Source: Halobellus limi (GTDB lineage Archaea; Halobacteriota; Halobacteria; Halobacteriales; Haloferacaceae). From it: a DNA stretch of 64,000 bases. The stretch spans positions 2,411,355 through 2,475,354 of the forward strand of contig NZ_CP031311.1 of the NCBI RefSeq assembly GCF_004799685.1, in the 5' to 3' direction. The translations under genes and the position numbers were made by a program. The notes under the pieces were generated by a model. It made no database searches and was not told where the DNA came from. It saw only the letters and a program-made list of their open reading frames with translations. Below, piece by piece: positions 8,520 through 16,946 of this stretch; position 1 is the first letter of the stretch, and each line of letters opens with the position of its first letter.

Positions 8520-9140
8520 TTACTCCGAATCGTCGAGGAGCAGGCCGAGATACGAGGTTCGGATCTGCTCGTCGGGATCGAGGCCCAACCGACGGAGGAC
8601 GTCGAACGCGCCCTCGCGGACGGAGTCCACGTCCGCACCCTCGCTCGCCTCGGCCTCGACCTCGACGAACTCGCCGAGGCCGTCGACGCGATCCAGCGTG
8701 ACGGTGTAGCCGTCGAGGTCGAAGAACTCTCGCTCCTTCTCGACGACCGCCGCCGGTTCGAACCCGAGGCCGTCGAAGATGGCCGCGGCGGCGTCGCCGT
8801 CGGCGACGGCCGTCTCGTGTTCCTCGCGGGTCTTCGACGCCGCGTCGATCAGCGGCCCCTTGTACGTGATTTTTGTCGTTTCGGCGTCGGCCGGGTCGTG
8901 GTCGTCCGCGCCGCCGGAATCGCGGTCGTCCGCGTCCCCGGAACCGTCGTCGTCCGCGTCGGGGTCTCGCCTCTCCTGCCGGAGACGGAGCGCCTCGTCG
9001 GTCTCGGCGAAGTCGCGGTGGGGCGCGTCGTAGTACGTGTCGACCTGCGTGACCCGTTCGACGCGTTCGGCGTCGGCGTCCCGGAGACGCCTCTCGACCT
9101 CGCCGTGTGACGCGGGCACTTTGACCTCGACTTCGTACAT
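8520..9140 (-). CDS. cyaB: CYTH-domain protein (CyaB class IV adenylate cyclase / triphosphatase-like)
   Basis: 206 residues beginning MYEVEVKVP, the E-x-E-x-K motif that lines the metal-triphosphate tunnel of CYTH enzymes. Basic and acidic tunnel strands follow (ALRLRQERR, KITYKGPLI, VTLDRVDGLGEFVEVEAE). By family it hydrolyses or cyclises a triphosphate substrate: CyaB makes cAMP, while others act on thiamine triphosphate or inorganic triphosphate. Archaeal members are often annotated CyaB without proof of cyclase activity. An odd feature is an Asp/Gly-rich insertion of about 30 residues (near 58-88) between two tunnel strands, probably a solvent loop typical of halophiles. A single gene upstream of mat on the same strand. 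Confidence 0.9.
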   Translation of the reverse strand: MYEVEVKVPASHGEVERRLRDADAERVERVTQVDTYYDAPHRDFAETDEALRLRQERRDPDADDDGSGDADDRDSGGADDHDPADAETTKITYKGPLIDAASKTREEHETAVADGDAAAAIFDGLGFEPAAVVEKEREFFDLDGYTVTLDRVDGLGEFVEVEAEASEGADVDSVREGAFDVLRRLGLDPDEQIRTSYLGLLLDDSE

Positions 9141-9204
9141 ACGCGGCCGGTCGGACGGGACGCAGAAAGTCGATGCGGTCGATCGCGACGGGGGCTAGTG
9201 ATTT

Positions 9205-9216
9205 ATTATTAATAAT
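9205..9216. promoter_or_regulatory. Perfect 12-bp palindrome over the promoter of the oxidase-cluster membrane gene
   Basis: attattaataat is a perfect dyad lying 22-33 nt before the ATG at 9238, exactly where the TATA box should be. It can serve as the TATA element itself. Because it is symmetric it could also be an operator for a dimeric regulator. Confidence 0.5.
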
Positions 9217-9237
9217 GATGTATTTTCAACGAGGACA

Positions 9238-9756
9238 ATGAGCAGCGAGACATCCGAAACACCGGGAAACGTAGTGGAAGAGGAACTGATCGACCCGGCC
9301 GAGATACCGATCACCGCTCGCGTGGTCCTCGCAGCGATGGGCGGGGGGCTGCTCGGAACGGTCGCGATGTTACCCGTACTCGTCGGTCTCCCCGGACTCC
9401 TGGGGCTGTTCCGGACCGAACCGGTGACGCGGTTCGCCGGATTCGCGGAGTTCTTCGGCCTGGAACCGACGGTGACGCTCGGAATCGCGCTGTTCGGATT
9501 CGGCGGCACCGTCGCGTTGCCGCTGACGTTCCTCGTCGTGGGCGCGTTCCTCCCGCCGGAGGCGCCGCGATACCTCCGCGGTGCGACGTTCGCGACGGCG
9601 TTCTGGTTCGGGTTCCTCCCGGGGTTCTGGCCGAGCGCCGGACTCCTCACGACCGCGTCGTACGTGCTGTTCTCCCTCGCGGGACACTGGGTCTACGGAC
9701 TGACGCTCGGATACGTGCTGACGAGGACCACGGGGTTGCCACAGCACGAGGTGTAA
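9238..9756 (+). CDS. Oxidase-associated integral membrane protein
   Basis: 172 residues. After an acidic cytoplasmic leader (1-25) there are about four hydrophobic helices: around 27-50, 78-105, 115-135 and 140-165. I recognise it as a membrane protein found beside cytochrome oxidase genes in haloarchaea (DUF6789-like); no catalytic residues are visible. Its position just upstream of coxB suggests an assembly or stability role, which is an inference from context. A palindromic AT-rich promoter precedes it, and 65 bp with a new TATA box separate it from coxB. Confidence 0.75.
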   Translation: MSSETSETPGNVVEEELIDPAEIPITARVVLAAMGGGLLGTVAMLPVLVGLPGLLGLFRTEPVTRFAGFAEFFGLEPTVTLGIALFGFGGTVALPLTFLVVGAFLPPEAPRYLRGATFATAFWFGFLPGFWPSAGLLTTASYVLFSLAGHWVYGLTLGYVLTRTTGLPQHEV

Positions 9757-9778
9757 ACGCCCACAAACCTGCGCATAA

Positions 9779-9787
9779 TTTATAACT
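9779..9787 (+). promoter_or_regulatory. TATA box of the cox operon
   Basis: The sequence tttataact stands in GC-rich DNA 35-43 nt before the chosen coxB ATG (9822). It predicts a transcript with a leader of about 10-15 nt and argues against the TTG at 9789, which would overlap the box. Confidence 0.6.
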
Positions 9788-9821
9788 ATTGTTCCGCATA
9801 TTCTATGTGGGCGTGGTAGTG

Positions 9822-10520
9822 ATGAACGGACACGCCGCGGGGTCGATTCCGGCGATACCGCTGCAACCGGAGCTGATCCCGCGAGGAACCCGAACGGTCG
9901 TCTTCGAGCGCATCTTCGAGGTGTTTCTGGGGCTCGGAACGCTCGTCGGCGTCGTCGTGGTCGCGTATATGCTTTATAACGCGTACAGGTACCGCGACGG
10001 GGAGCACCGCGAGGACGACTTCGAGCCGCCGACGCTCGGTGAACTGCCGACGGGAGGGGGCGGCGGCCGGAAGCTGTTCACCTCGTTCGCGCTCAGTACG
10101 GTCATCGTCGTCTCGCTCATCGCCTGGACCTACGGGACGCTCCTGTACGTCGAGGACCCGCCGGAACCCGAGATGGAAGTCGGCGTCGAGGGCTACCGGT
10201 TCGGCTGGGAGTTCACGTATCCGAACGGCTACTCCGAGGACGGCGTCCTCCGCGTGCCCGCCGACGAGGTGATCCGACTCCGGGTCACCTCCAGCGACGT
10301 GTTCCACAACTTCGGCGTGCCGGAGTTGCGCGTCAAGACGGACGCCGTCCCCGGACAGACCACGACGACGTGGTTCGAGGCCGACGAGACGGGGAACTAC
10401 ACCGCACAGTGTTACGAACTCTGCGGGAGCGGCCACTCGTACATGACGGCGACCGTCGTGGTGATGGAGCCCGACGAGTACCGCGAGTGGTACGCGAACA
10501 CGACGGCAAACGGCTCATGA
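9822..10520 (+). CDS. coxB: Cytochrome c oxidase subunit II
   Basis: 232 residues. Two transmembrane helices (about 33-55 and 82-106) precede an extracytoplasmic cupredoxin domain. All CuA ligands are present: His in DVFHNFG, then C197-x3-C201-x3-H205-x2-M208 with Glu199 between the cysteines. It accepts electrons from a carrier, probably halocyanin in haloarchaea, and passes them to subunit I. Upstream GTG/TTG codons are in frame, but the ATG at 9822 fits the TATA spacing. Its stop overlaps the next start (ATGA). Confidence 0.95.
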   Translation: MNGHAAGSIPAIPLQPELIPRGTRTVVFERIFEVFLGLGTLVGVVVVAYMLYNAYRYRDGEHREDDFEPPTLGELPTGGGGGRKLFTSFALSTVIVVSLIAWTYGTLLYVEDPPEPEMEVGVEGYRFGWEFTYPNGYSEDGVLRVPADEVIRLRVTSSDVFHNFGVPELRVKTDAVPGQTTTTWFEADETGNYTAQCYELCGSGHSYMTATVVVMEPDEYREWYANTTANGS

Positions 10521-13195
10521 CCGACGAAGAACCCCTCGGATCGAACGGGCCCGCCGACCAGGCGGTCGGGAGCGACGCCGCCGGTGATGCGGTGGCTGGT
10601 AGCGACACGAGCGGTGGGGAAGCGATCGACGGTGACACGGGCGGAGCGGAAGCGCCCGACGACGACATCGGAGGCGGGGAAGCGACCGACGGCGGGACCG
10701 TGACCGGCGAGGAGATCCCGGTCGAGGGCGCCGTGTCCGACGCGTTGGCCGCGGCGACGCACCCCTCCCGGTCCACCGTCCGTCACTGGCTGACGACGAC
10801 GAACCACAAGGACGTCGGGATCCTCTACATCGTCACGTCGCTGTTCTTCCTGCTCCTCGGCGGGCTGCTCGCCTGGCTGATGCGGATCCAGCTGTGGGAG
10901 CCCCGCGCCGTCGGCGAGGGAGTTCTCGGGCCGATGGCGTACAACCAGGCCGTCTCCGCGCACGGGTTGGTGATGGTGTTCTGGTTCCTCTCGCCCTTCG
11001 CGTTCGGCTTCGCGAACTACATTGTCCCGCTGCAGATGGGCGCCGACGACCTCGCGTTCCCCCGGCTCAACGCGCTCAGTTTCTGGCTGTACCTCTCTTC
11101 GGGGCTGCTGTTCGTGGTCTCGTTCTTCCAGGGCGGGACCTTCGCTGGCGGGTGGACGATGTACGCGCCGTTGAATCTCCCGACGTTCACCCCGGACGTC
11201 GGTGCGAACACCGCGATTCTCGCGCTCGTCCTCTTCGTCGCCTCGGTCACCGTCTCCTCGGTGAACTTCCTGACGACGATGCACCGGATGCGCGCGGAGG
11301 GGCTGACGCTCCGGCGACTCCCGATCTTCTCGTGGTCGATTCTCCTCACCGTCTGGATGATGCTCTTCGCCTTCGCGGCGCTTTTGGCGGCGCTTCTGAT
11401 CCTCTCGTCGGACCGCATCCTCGGGACGGCCTACTTCGTCCAGGAGACCGCGGGCGGGACGCTGCTGTGGACGCACCTGTTCTGGTTCTTCGGCCACCCG
11501 GAGGTGTACATCGTCTTCTTCCCGGCGCTGGGGATCATGGCGGAGGTGTTCCAGACGTTCACCGGCCGGCGCATCGTCGGGCGGAAGTGGTTCATCGCCG
11601 CGATGGTGCTCGTCGCGCTCCAGAGCTTCGTCGTCTGGATGCACCACATGTTCCTGACGGGCATCAACCTCGAGATCAAGACGCTGTTCATGGTGACGAC
11701 CATCGGCATCTCCCTGCCCTTCGACCTGATGGTGTTCGCGCTGATCTACACGCTCGTGAAGGGGCGCGTCCGGTTCACGACGCCGTTCCTCTTCGCCTTC
11801 GGCGGGCTGATACTGTTCATCCTCGGCGGCATCACCGGGGTCTTCCTCGGGGCCATCGTCCTCGACTACGAGTTCCGCGGGACCTACTGGGTCGTCGCGC
11901 ACTTCCACTACGTGATGGTCGGTGGGGTGACCGCACTCGTCGGCGGCCTCTACTACTGGTTCCCGAAGATCACCGGGAGGATGTACGACGAGTTCCTCGG
12001 GAAGGCGCACTTCACCGCGTACTTCGCCGGGTTCAACCTGCTTTACTTCCCGATGTTCGTCGCCTGGGAGACGCCGCGGCGCGTCTTCCAGTACGACGCC
12101 TGGATGGCCCCCTGGCACAAACTGGCCACCGTGGGCGCGTTCATTCTGGGGCTCTCCTTCGTCATTATGTTCTACAACCTGACGAAGAGCGCGTTCGACG
12201 GCGAGCGCGTCGGCAACGCGCCCTGGGAGTTCTCTCGGACCGCCGAGTGGGCCGTCCCCTCGCCGCCGCCGACGGGGAACTTCCCCGGCGTCCCCTCCTA
12301 CAGCGACGGCCGCCTCTCCTTCCGGTCGCGGGAGGCCACCGACGGGGGCGCCGCGGCCGCGGCGGGGTCGACGCAGGCCGACGGCGGCGGCGCAGTCGAC
12401 GCCCACGCGGGCGCCCACGACCACGGCGACCACGCCAGCGTCTGGCCGCTCGCGGTCAGCGTCGGGGCCTTCCTGCTGTTCCTCGGGCTCTCCGGCGTCC
12501 GACAGGGATCGCTCGTGGAGGGGATAGCCGGATCGTTCTACCTCTTCGCCGCGGTCGCCGGCGGAATCGTCGTCCTCGGATCGCTCGTCGCGTGGGCGCT
12601 CGAACCGTTCGACGCGCCCGAGGGCGGCTTCGGCGAGGCGTGGCCGTTCGACGGCGTCGAGAACGGGAAGGTCGGGATGTGGATCTTCCTCGCCTCCGAC
12701 GTGGTGCTCTTCGGCGGTTTCATCGGCGCGTACGTGTTCACCCGCGTCGCGGCGGGGTGGGTCGGCTGGCAGCCGGTCCCTGAGGACCCGATCCCCGGCC
12801 TGGTGAACACGTACATCCTGCTCGCGAGCAGTTTCACCGTCGTCCTCGCGCTGGTCGCGGCGCAGAAGGAGCACCGGTGGGGCGTCGTCGCCAGCCTGAC
12901 GGCGACGATCGCGCTCGGCATCGGCTTCCTCGGGAACAAGGCCCTGGAGTGGCGGCACCTGTTCCACACGGGTGTCGAGCCGACCGCGACGATTCAGACC
13001 TCGACGTTCTTCTTGACGACCGGCCTCCACGCCGCACACGTCGTCGCGGGACTGATCGGCGCGCTGTACCTCCTCGGACGGTCGCTCGGCGGGGCGTACC
13101 TGACCGACCACCGACCGGTGGAGTACTTCGGCCTGTACTGGCACTTCGTGGACATCGTCTGGCTGTTCCTCTTCCCGCTGTTCTACATCCTATAA
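10517..13195 (+). CDS. coxAC: Fused cytochrome c oxidase subunits I and III
   Basis: 892 residues: an acidic leader (about 1-80), a 12-helix subunit I (about 90-610), an acidic linker, and a subunit III part (about 640-892) ending in YWHFVDIVWLFLFPLF. Subunit I has the heme ligand His near 148 (SAHGLVMVFW), the CuB His cross-linked to Tyr in GHPEVY (about 327-332), the His pair near 375-376 and AHFHYV near 461-466. Two usual A-type features are replaced: the K-channel motif position reads SLPFDLMVF (no Lys), and the His-Asp before TYxVVAHFHY reads Arg-Gly. It reduces oxygen and pumps protons in the membrane. Translationally coupled to coxB. Confidence 0.94.
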   Translation: MTDEEPLGSNGPADQAVGSDAAGDAVAGSDTSGGEAIDGDTGGAEAPDDDIGGGEATDGGTVTGEEIPVEGAVSDALAAATHPSRSTVRHWLTTTNHKDVGILYIVTSLFFLLLGGLLAWLMRIQLWEPRAVGEGVLGPMAYNQAVSAHGLVMVFWFLSPFAFGFANYIVPLQMGADDLAFPRLNALSFWLYLSSGLLFVVSFFQGGTFAGGWTMYAPLNLPTFTPDVGANTAILALVLFVASVTVSSVNFLTTMHRMRAEGLTLRRLPIFSWSILLTVWMMLFAFAALLAALLILSSDRILGTAYFVQETAGGTLLWTHLFWFFGHPEVYIVFFPALGIMAEVFQTFTGRRIVGRKWFIAAMVLVALQSFVVWMHHMFLTGINLEIKTLFMVTTIGISLPFDLMVFALIYTLVKGRVRFTTPFLFAFGGLILFILGGITGVFLGAIVLDYEFRGTYWVVAHFHYVMVGGVTALVGGLYYWFPKITGRMYDEFLGKAHFTAYFAGFNLLYFPMFVAWETPRRVFQYDAWMAPWHKLATVGAFILGLSFVIMFYNLTKSAFDGERVGNAPWEFSRTAEWAVPSPPPTGNFPGVPSYSDGRLSFRSREATDGGAAAAAGSTQADGGGAVDAHAGAHDHGDHASVWPLAVSVGAFLLFLGLSGVRQGSLVEGIAGSFYLFAAVAGGIVVLGSLVAWALEPFDAPEGGFGEAWPFDGVENGKVGMWIFLASDVVLFGGFIGAYVFTRVAAGWVGWQPVPEDPIPGLVNTYILLASSFTVVLALVAAQKEHRWGVVASLTATIALGIGFLGNKALEWRHLFHTGVEPTATIQTSTFFLTTGLHAAHVVAGLIGALYLLGRSLGGAYLTDHRPVEYFGLYWHFVDIVWLFLFPLFYIL

Positions 13196-13200
13196 GGACA

Positions 13201-13461
13201 ATGACACACACCAAACTGTACACGGCGATATTCGCGGTCCTGTTCGTCTCGGCGACGGTGCAGGTGCTCGTCGAGTTCGCGGGACTGGCGTACTGGACGG
13301 CGTTCGGCATCATCGTCGCGCTCTCGGCCTTCAAGGCCGTGCTCGTCGCGGCGTACTTCCAGCACCTCCGGTTCGAACCGCGCTCGCTGACGTACGTCGT
13401 CTTCATCGGCCTCGCGGCGGCGCTGGCGCTGACGCTCGCGGCGTCGTACTCCATCCTGTGA
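13201..13461 (+). CDS. coxD: Cytochrome oxidase subunit IV-type protein
   Basis: 86 residues with three hydrophobic helices (about 8-27, 31-52, 62-84) and the characteristic KAVLVAAYFQHLRFEP between helices 2 and 3. This matches prokaryotic COX4-type subunits (CoxD/CyoD-like). It begins 5 bp after the coxAC stop, so it is in the same operon. Its expected role is stabilising the CuB site and assembly of the oxidase; it has no redox ligands of its own. Confidence 0.88.
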   Translation: MTHTKLYTAIFAVLFVSATVQVLVEFAGLAYWTAFGIIVALSAFKAVLVAAYFQHLRFEPRSLTYVVFIGLAAALALTLAASYSIL

Positions 13462-13511
13462 GCTATCAGAACGCTCGGAATCGACACCCGACCCGATCGA
13501 CATCCGACCCG

Positions 13512-13883
13512 ATGATCCACTCGACGACCGACTTCGAGGATACTCGCGAGGCGACCGGCGTCGACGCAGGCGACGACGGCAGCGACGACGCCGAGCGGGG
13601 CGCCGACGACGCCGGACAGGCCTCCGACGACGACCCGCCCGGGACCGGGTCGAGCGGGGAGCGAAGCGCCGGGACCGGCGGCACCGAGGAATCCCGCCGC
13701 GCCGTCCTCGGCTACGCGCTCCTCTTTTCGCTCCCCGTCGGCGTCGGCGTCGCGGTGATGTTGCTCCAGGTGACACGAGGGCGCCCGACTGACGCGCTGG
13801 TCTTCGGTCCGAGTCTCGCGCTCGCCGCCGCGGTGTTCCTCCTCCTCCTCGCCGTCGGTGCGGGCGGGTCGCCGGAGCCGTGA
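13512..13883 (+). CDS. Small two-helix membrane protein of the cox cluster
   Basis: 123 residues from the ATG at 13512. An acidic region of about 55 residues is followed by two membrane helices: VLGYALLFSLPVGVGVAVMLL and ALVFGPSLALAAAVFLLLLAV. A GTG at 13458 overlapping the coxD stop would add 18 residues and couple translation, so the start is uncertain. It has no motif I know. Position suggests an accessory role for the oxidase; that is an inference from gene order. Confidence 0.65.
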   Translation: MIHSTTDFEDTREATGVDAGDDGSDDAERGADDAGQASDDDPPGTGSSGERSAGTGGTEESRRAVLGYALLFSLPVGVGVAVMLLQVTRGRPTDALVFGPSLALAAAVFLLLLAVGAGGSPEP

Positions 13884-13938
13884 ATCCGAGGACGGGTACT
13901 GGCAACATTTACCACGATTGCGATCGAATCCGAAGGCG

Positions 13939-14142
13939 ATGAACGGAACGACACTCGCGCTGGCGGCGGCGCTCGTGCTCGTCGGCGTCGGCGTCGTCGC
14001 GCTCCTCTGGGCGGAGGCCGCGGGGCTGTCGACGGCGGTCGTCGCCGCCTGCGGACTCGTCGCGCTCGCCGGCGTCGGCCTGCTCACCGCCGCCGTCGCT
14101 CGGGTCCCCGAGCCGACCGGGGGCGGGGAACACGGAGCGTAA
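13939..14142 (+). CDS. Small two-helix membrane protein
   Basis: 67 residues: two hydrophobic helices (about 4-25 and 30-52) with a short polar tail ending PEPTGGGEHGA. It starts at an ATG 55 bp after the preceding membrane protein and is the last gene of the plus-strand oxidase cluster. It converges on the zinc-finger membrane protein at 14165 with only 22 bp between stops. No function can be assigned. Confidence 0.6.
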   Translation: MNGTTLALAAALVLVGVGVVALLWAEAAGLSTAVVAACGLVALAGVGLLTAAVARVPEPTGGGEHGA

Positions 14143-14164
14143 CGCGCACGGCCCGCGGCCCGGC

Positions 14165-14449
14165 TCACCCGGGGAGGCTGAACGCCACGACGCCGGCGAC
14201 GACGGACGCCGCGTAGAGCAGCCCCACGGCGAAGACGACCTTCAGGTGCAGGCGGAACAGCTCGTCGCTCTCGTCCTCGCGGGCGTCCTCGTAGGCGCGC
14301 CGCTCGGCCGGCGTCGCGTCGTGCCGTTCGCCGACGTGGAGCGCGCGCTGCCGCTCGGTGACAAACGGGCGACCGCAGTGCGGACAGACCGCCGCCTCGC
14401 GCTCCCCGTCGGGCACCGCCGTCTCGGGAGCGGATGGAACGTCGGACAT
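14165..14449 (-). CDS. C2H2-type zinc-finger protein with C-terminal membrane helix
   Basis: 94 residues. CPHCGRPF and then HVGERH (about 22-43) make a Cys2-His2 finger. A charged segment follows (AYEDAREDESDE), then one hydrophobic helix (about 70-92, KVVFAVGLLYAASVVAGVVAF). The arrangement points to a finger on one membrane face with the protein anchored by its tail. I recall similar proteins beside haloarchaeal oxidase genes, without an assigned role. It is the last gene of a minus-strand cluster and starts 1 bp from the stop of the membrane protein at 14451, so it is co-transcribed. Confidence 0.8.
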   Translation of the reverse strand: MSDVPSAPETAVPDGEREAAVCPHCGRPFVTERQRALHVGERHDATPAERRAYEDAREDESDELFRLHLKVVFAVGLLYAASVVAGVVAFSLPG

Positions 14450-14450
14450 C

Positions 14451-15824
14451 TCAGGCGATCCCCGCGGCGATCGGTTGGGCGACGATCCAGAGGCTGACGG
14501 TCGTGTACAGGACGGCGACGGCCGCGAACGGGTACTGGCTCCTGATCGGCTGTACCCGGCCCGCGAACAGCTCGAACGCCCGGGCGTGGGCGACCCAGAC
14601 GGCGAGGACGTGGCCGGCGACGATCGCCGACAGCTGAACCGTTCCGAACCACCCCGGCGGCGACAGGACGACCAGCGACCCGGGCGGGGCGAGCGGGGCG
14701 GCGGCGACGGCGGCGACCGTGGGCGCGAATCCGACCAGGTATCCGACGAAGTGCGCGAAGTGGTAGCCGGCGGCGATCGGGATCAGCGCCGGCGCGAACC
14801 AGCCCGCGAGGAACCGGGGGGAAACGTACGTCGGGGCGGTCCGCCTGACGCCGCGGGCCGCGAGCCAGTAGCAGCCGAGGAAGCCGCCGAACCCGCCGAG
14901 GAGTCCCGCGAGCGTGACCGTCCAGGCGGGGGGGCCCACCGTCGTCACCGCGGCCGTGGCGCGTCCCCACGCGGCCGTCGAGACGAGGCCGTCGAAGGTC
15001 GTCACCCAGACGAGCGCGACGACGAAGGCCACGTCGTCGAAGTCGTAGACGGTCGACTCGCGCGCGAGGCCCGCGCCCGGCAGACCGACGTCCAGTCCCG
15101 ACTCCGTTCGACGGATCAGGGCGGAGCGGCCGTAGAGCGCGAACGTCCGCGCCACGGGGTCGACGCGCTCGAACCAGGCGTCGCCGAAGGCCGCCGCGCC
15201 GGCGACGGTGACGGCGGAGTAGCCGACCACCGCGGCGGCGAGGAGTCGCGGGTCGGCGGCCACCGGGCTGAGGACCTCGACGGCGACGAGCGCGAGGAGG
15301 CCGGCGAGGCTCGGCCAGGAACCCACTCGATCGGGAAGCGACCGCGGCTCGACGGGGAAGAGAGAGGCGACGGTCCGCCAGGGGTTCAGCGCGGGCCAGG
15401 AGTCGCCGACGGCGTACGTCGTCATCGTGTACCCCGCCCACCACACGACCCAGACGGCGAGCGTGAGGAGGTTCGCCGCGGGCGCGTCGGGGCCGATCAG
15501 TCCCACGGCGACGACGAGCGGCACCGCCGCGACCGCAGCCCAGCGGGCGATCACGCGCAGGATCGGACCGACGTTCGGAAGCGAACGGCCGCGACGCGGG
15601 ACCGACTCGACGACGCGTCGGTCCGTCAGGAGGCTCGTGAACAGGAAGGACGCGCCGACGGCGCCCGCGCCCGACGCGATCACCAACCACGAGGGGACCG
15701 GCGCGCTGCGGGTGACCGCGCCCAGGGATCCGGCGTGCGCCAGAGCGGGGTCGACGAGCACCGTCGTCGCCAGGAGCGTCACCAGAAGTGTCGCGAGCGG
15801 CGGGAGGAGACGCGGGCGGGACAC
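14451..15824 (-). CDS. Large polytopic membrane protein of the oxidase neighbourhood
   Basis: 457 residues with an N-terminal signal-like helix (LLPPLATLLVTLLATTVLVDPALAHA is the hydrophobic start) and about ten further membrane segments. The early AHAGSLGA...VPSWL layout and internal VWVVWWAGYTM and FHFAHFVGYL-like helices resemble bacterial membrane proteins labelled fenitrothion hydrolase in actinobacteria; I recall this family but cannot run the comparison. Several His residues face predicted helices (YHFAHFVGYL, VAGHVLAVWVAHARAFEL), so metal or heme handling is possible. It is co-directional with the genes at 15831 and 16506, with spacing of a few bases. Confidence 0.7.
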   Translation of the reverse strand: MSRPRLLPPLATLLVTLLATTVLVDPALAHAGSLGAVTRSAPVPSWLVIASGAGAVGASFLFTSLLTDRRVVESVPRRGRSLPNVGPILRVIARWAAVAAVPLVVAVGLIGPDAPAANLLTLAVWVVWWAGYTMTTYAVGDSWPALNPWRTVASLFPVEPRSLPDRVGSWPSLAGLLALVAVEVLSPVAADPRLLAAAVVGYSAVTVAGAAAFGDAWFERVDPVARTFALYGRSALIRRTESGLDVGLPGAGLARESTVYDFDDVAFVVALVWVTTFDGLVSTAAWGRATAAVTTVGPPAWTVTLAGLLGGFGGFLGCYWLAARGVRRTAPTYVSPRFLAGWFAPALIPIAAGYHFAHFVGYLVGFAPTVAAVAAAPLAPPGSLVVLSPPGWFGTVQLSAIVAGHVLAVWVAHARAFELFAGRVQPIRSQYPFAAVAVLYTTVSLWIVAQPIAAGIA

Positions 15825-15830
15825 CGTTTC

Positions 15831-16502
15831 TCACCCCCGGCGGCCCGAGGCCGAGAGCAGTCCCACGGCGACCACGAAGCCGAGCGTCGAGAGGTCGACG
15901 CTGAACGGTTCGACCGTCGCGAGCGCGGCGGTCCCGCCGACGACGCCCACCGCGACGGATTCGACGAGCGGCAGGCTGCAACCGACGCAGGAGGCGACGC
16001 CGACCAGCCCGGAGAGCGCCCGGCGGCCGGCGTCGAGGAGGGCGGCGTACACGAGAACGGTCAGCGAGAGGTAGCCGACCACTCGGTAGGGGACGAAGTT
16101 CAGCGTGAGGAGCGACCCGCCGTAGGCGACTCGCGGTCCCCAGCCGGGCGCGGCCAGCGTGACCTGCAGTCCGGAGACGTGCGCGTGGGAGTGGCCGAGT
16201 TCCAGCCCGACGAGCCCCGAAAGCGACGCGAGCGCGAGGAAGTAACCCGCCGAGAGGACCCCCGCGACGATCCTGAGCCGCCGATCCGCGGGAGGGACCC
16301 GAACCCGGGCCGCCGCCGCGAGACCGACGTTCATCCAGACGAACGGGTACAGCAGGTAGCGGACGGCTCCGACCTCCGGGTTCGCGACCGCGAGGTACGT
16401 CCCGAGGGCGGCGACCTCCGCGAGCAGGACGGCGGCGGCCACGCGGATACCGCGAGTCCCGACGGGTCTCGATCGGTCGGGGACGGCCGGTGCGTTTCTC
16501 AT
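15831..16502 (-). CDS. Membrane protein with CVGCS motif
   Basis: 223 residues with about six membrane helices. Two features stand out: LELGHSHAHVSGLQV (about 100-114) with three closely spaced His, and VASCVGCSLPLVESV (about 168-182) with Cys-x2-Cys at a helix end. Together they look like metal-binding positions, perhaps copper, given the oxidase genes nearby. No catalytic family is recognised. It begins 3 bp after the stop of the upstream 146-residue gene and ends 6 bp before the next start, indicating an operon. Confidence 0.7.
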   Translation of the reverse strand: MRNAPAVPDRSRPVGTRGIRVAAAVLLAEVAALGTYLAVANPEVGAVRYLLYPFVWMNVGLAAAARVRVPPADRRLRIVAGVLSAGYFLALASLSGLVGLELGHSHAHVSGLQVTLAAPGWGPRVAYGGSLLTLNFVPYRVVGYLSLTVLVYAALLDAGRRALSGLVGVASCVGCSLPLVESVAVGVVGGTAALATVEPFSVDLSTLGFVVAVGLLSASGRRG

Positions 16503-16505
16503 CTC

Positions 16506-16946
16506 TCAGACGATTCCGAGGAGGCTCGCTGCGACCGCGAGGAGCAGTACCAATCCGAGTGCCCACGACCCGAAGGCGGCGGCCTGCGCGGAGTGGAGCC
16601 CGCGGGACCGCGCGGCCGCGAACGTCCCGTAGAAGAGGTAGCCCGCGAGGACGGCGACGCCGACCGCCGCGAGCAGCGCGGCGGCCCCACCGGAGACGCC
16701 GGCCGCGACGCCGAACCCGCCGACTGCGAGCACCGTCGCTGCCCCCGCCACGAGCGTCAGTGCGAGGAAGCCGACCATCCACGCCACGGGAGTCCGCGCG
16801 ACCTCGGCGAGTCGATCCGCGAGGTCGCCGCCGTCGGCCCCGTACGCCGGCGTGTAGCGGAACCGCCCGCGCGAGAGCAGCAGGACCGCACCGCCCACGA
16901 TGAACACCCCGAGCAGGAAGCTCACGACGAGCGTCGTCTGTGCCAT
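16506..16946 (-). CDS. Four-helix membrane protein, first gene of the cluster
   Basis: 146 residues with helices near 5-25, 54-76, 83-104 and 122-145, plus an amphipathic stretch ADRLAEVARTP (about 43-53). No conserved catalytic motif. It is the promoter-proximal gene of the minus-strand cluster 16946-14165, divergent from the prolyl isomerase at 17112. Function unknown; the operon as a whole is discussed as a finding. Confidence 0.7.
   Translation of the reverse strand: MAQTTLVVSFLLGVFIVGGAVLLLSRGRFRYTPAYGADGGDLADRLAEVARTPVAWMVGFLALTLVAGAATVLAVGGFGVAAGVSGGAAALLAAVGVAVLAGYLFYGTFAAARSRGLHSAQAAAFGSWALGLVLLLAVAASLLGIV

Noticed and set aside
10412-13144. A 910-codon open frame antisense to coxAC
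   Set aside because: It is the mirror of a highly conserved gene in very GC-rich DNA. The translation is dominated by Arg, Glu, Gly and Pro without any fold or motif.
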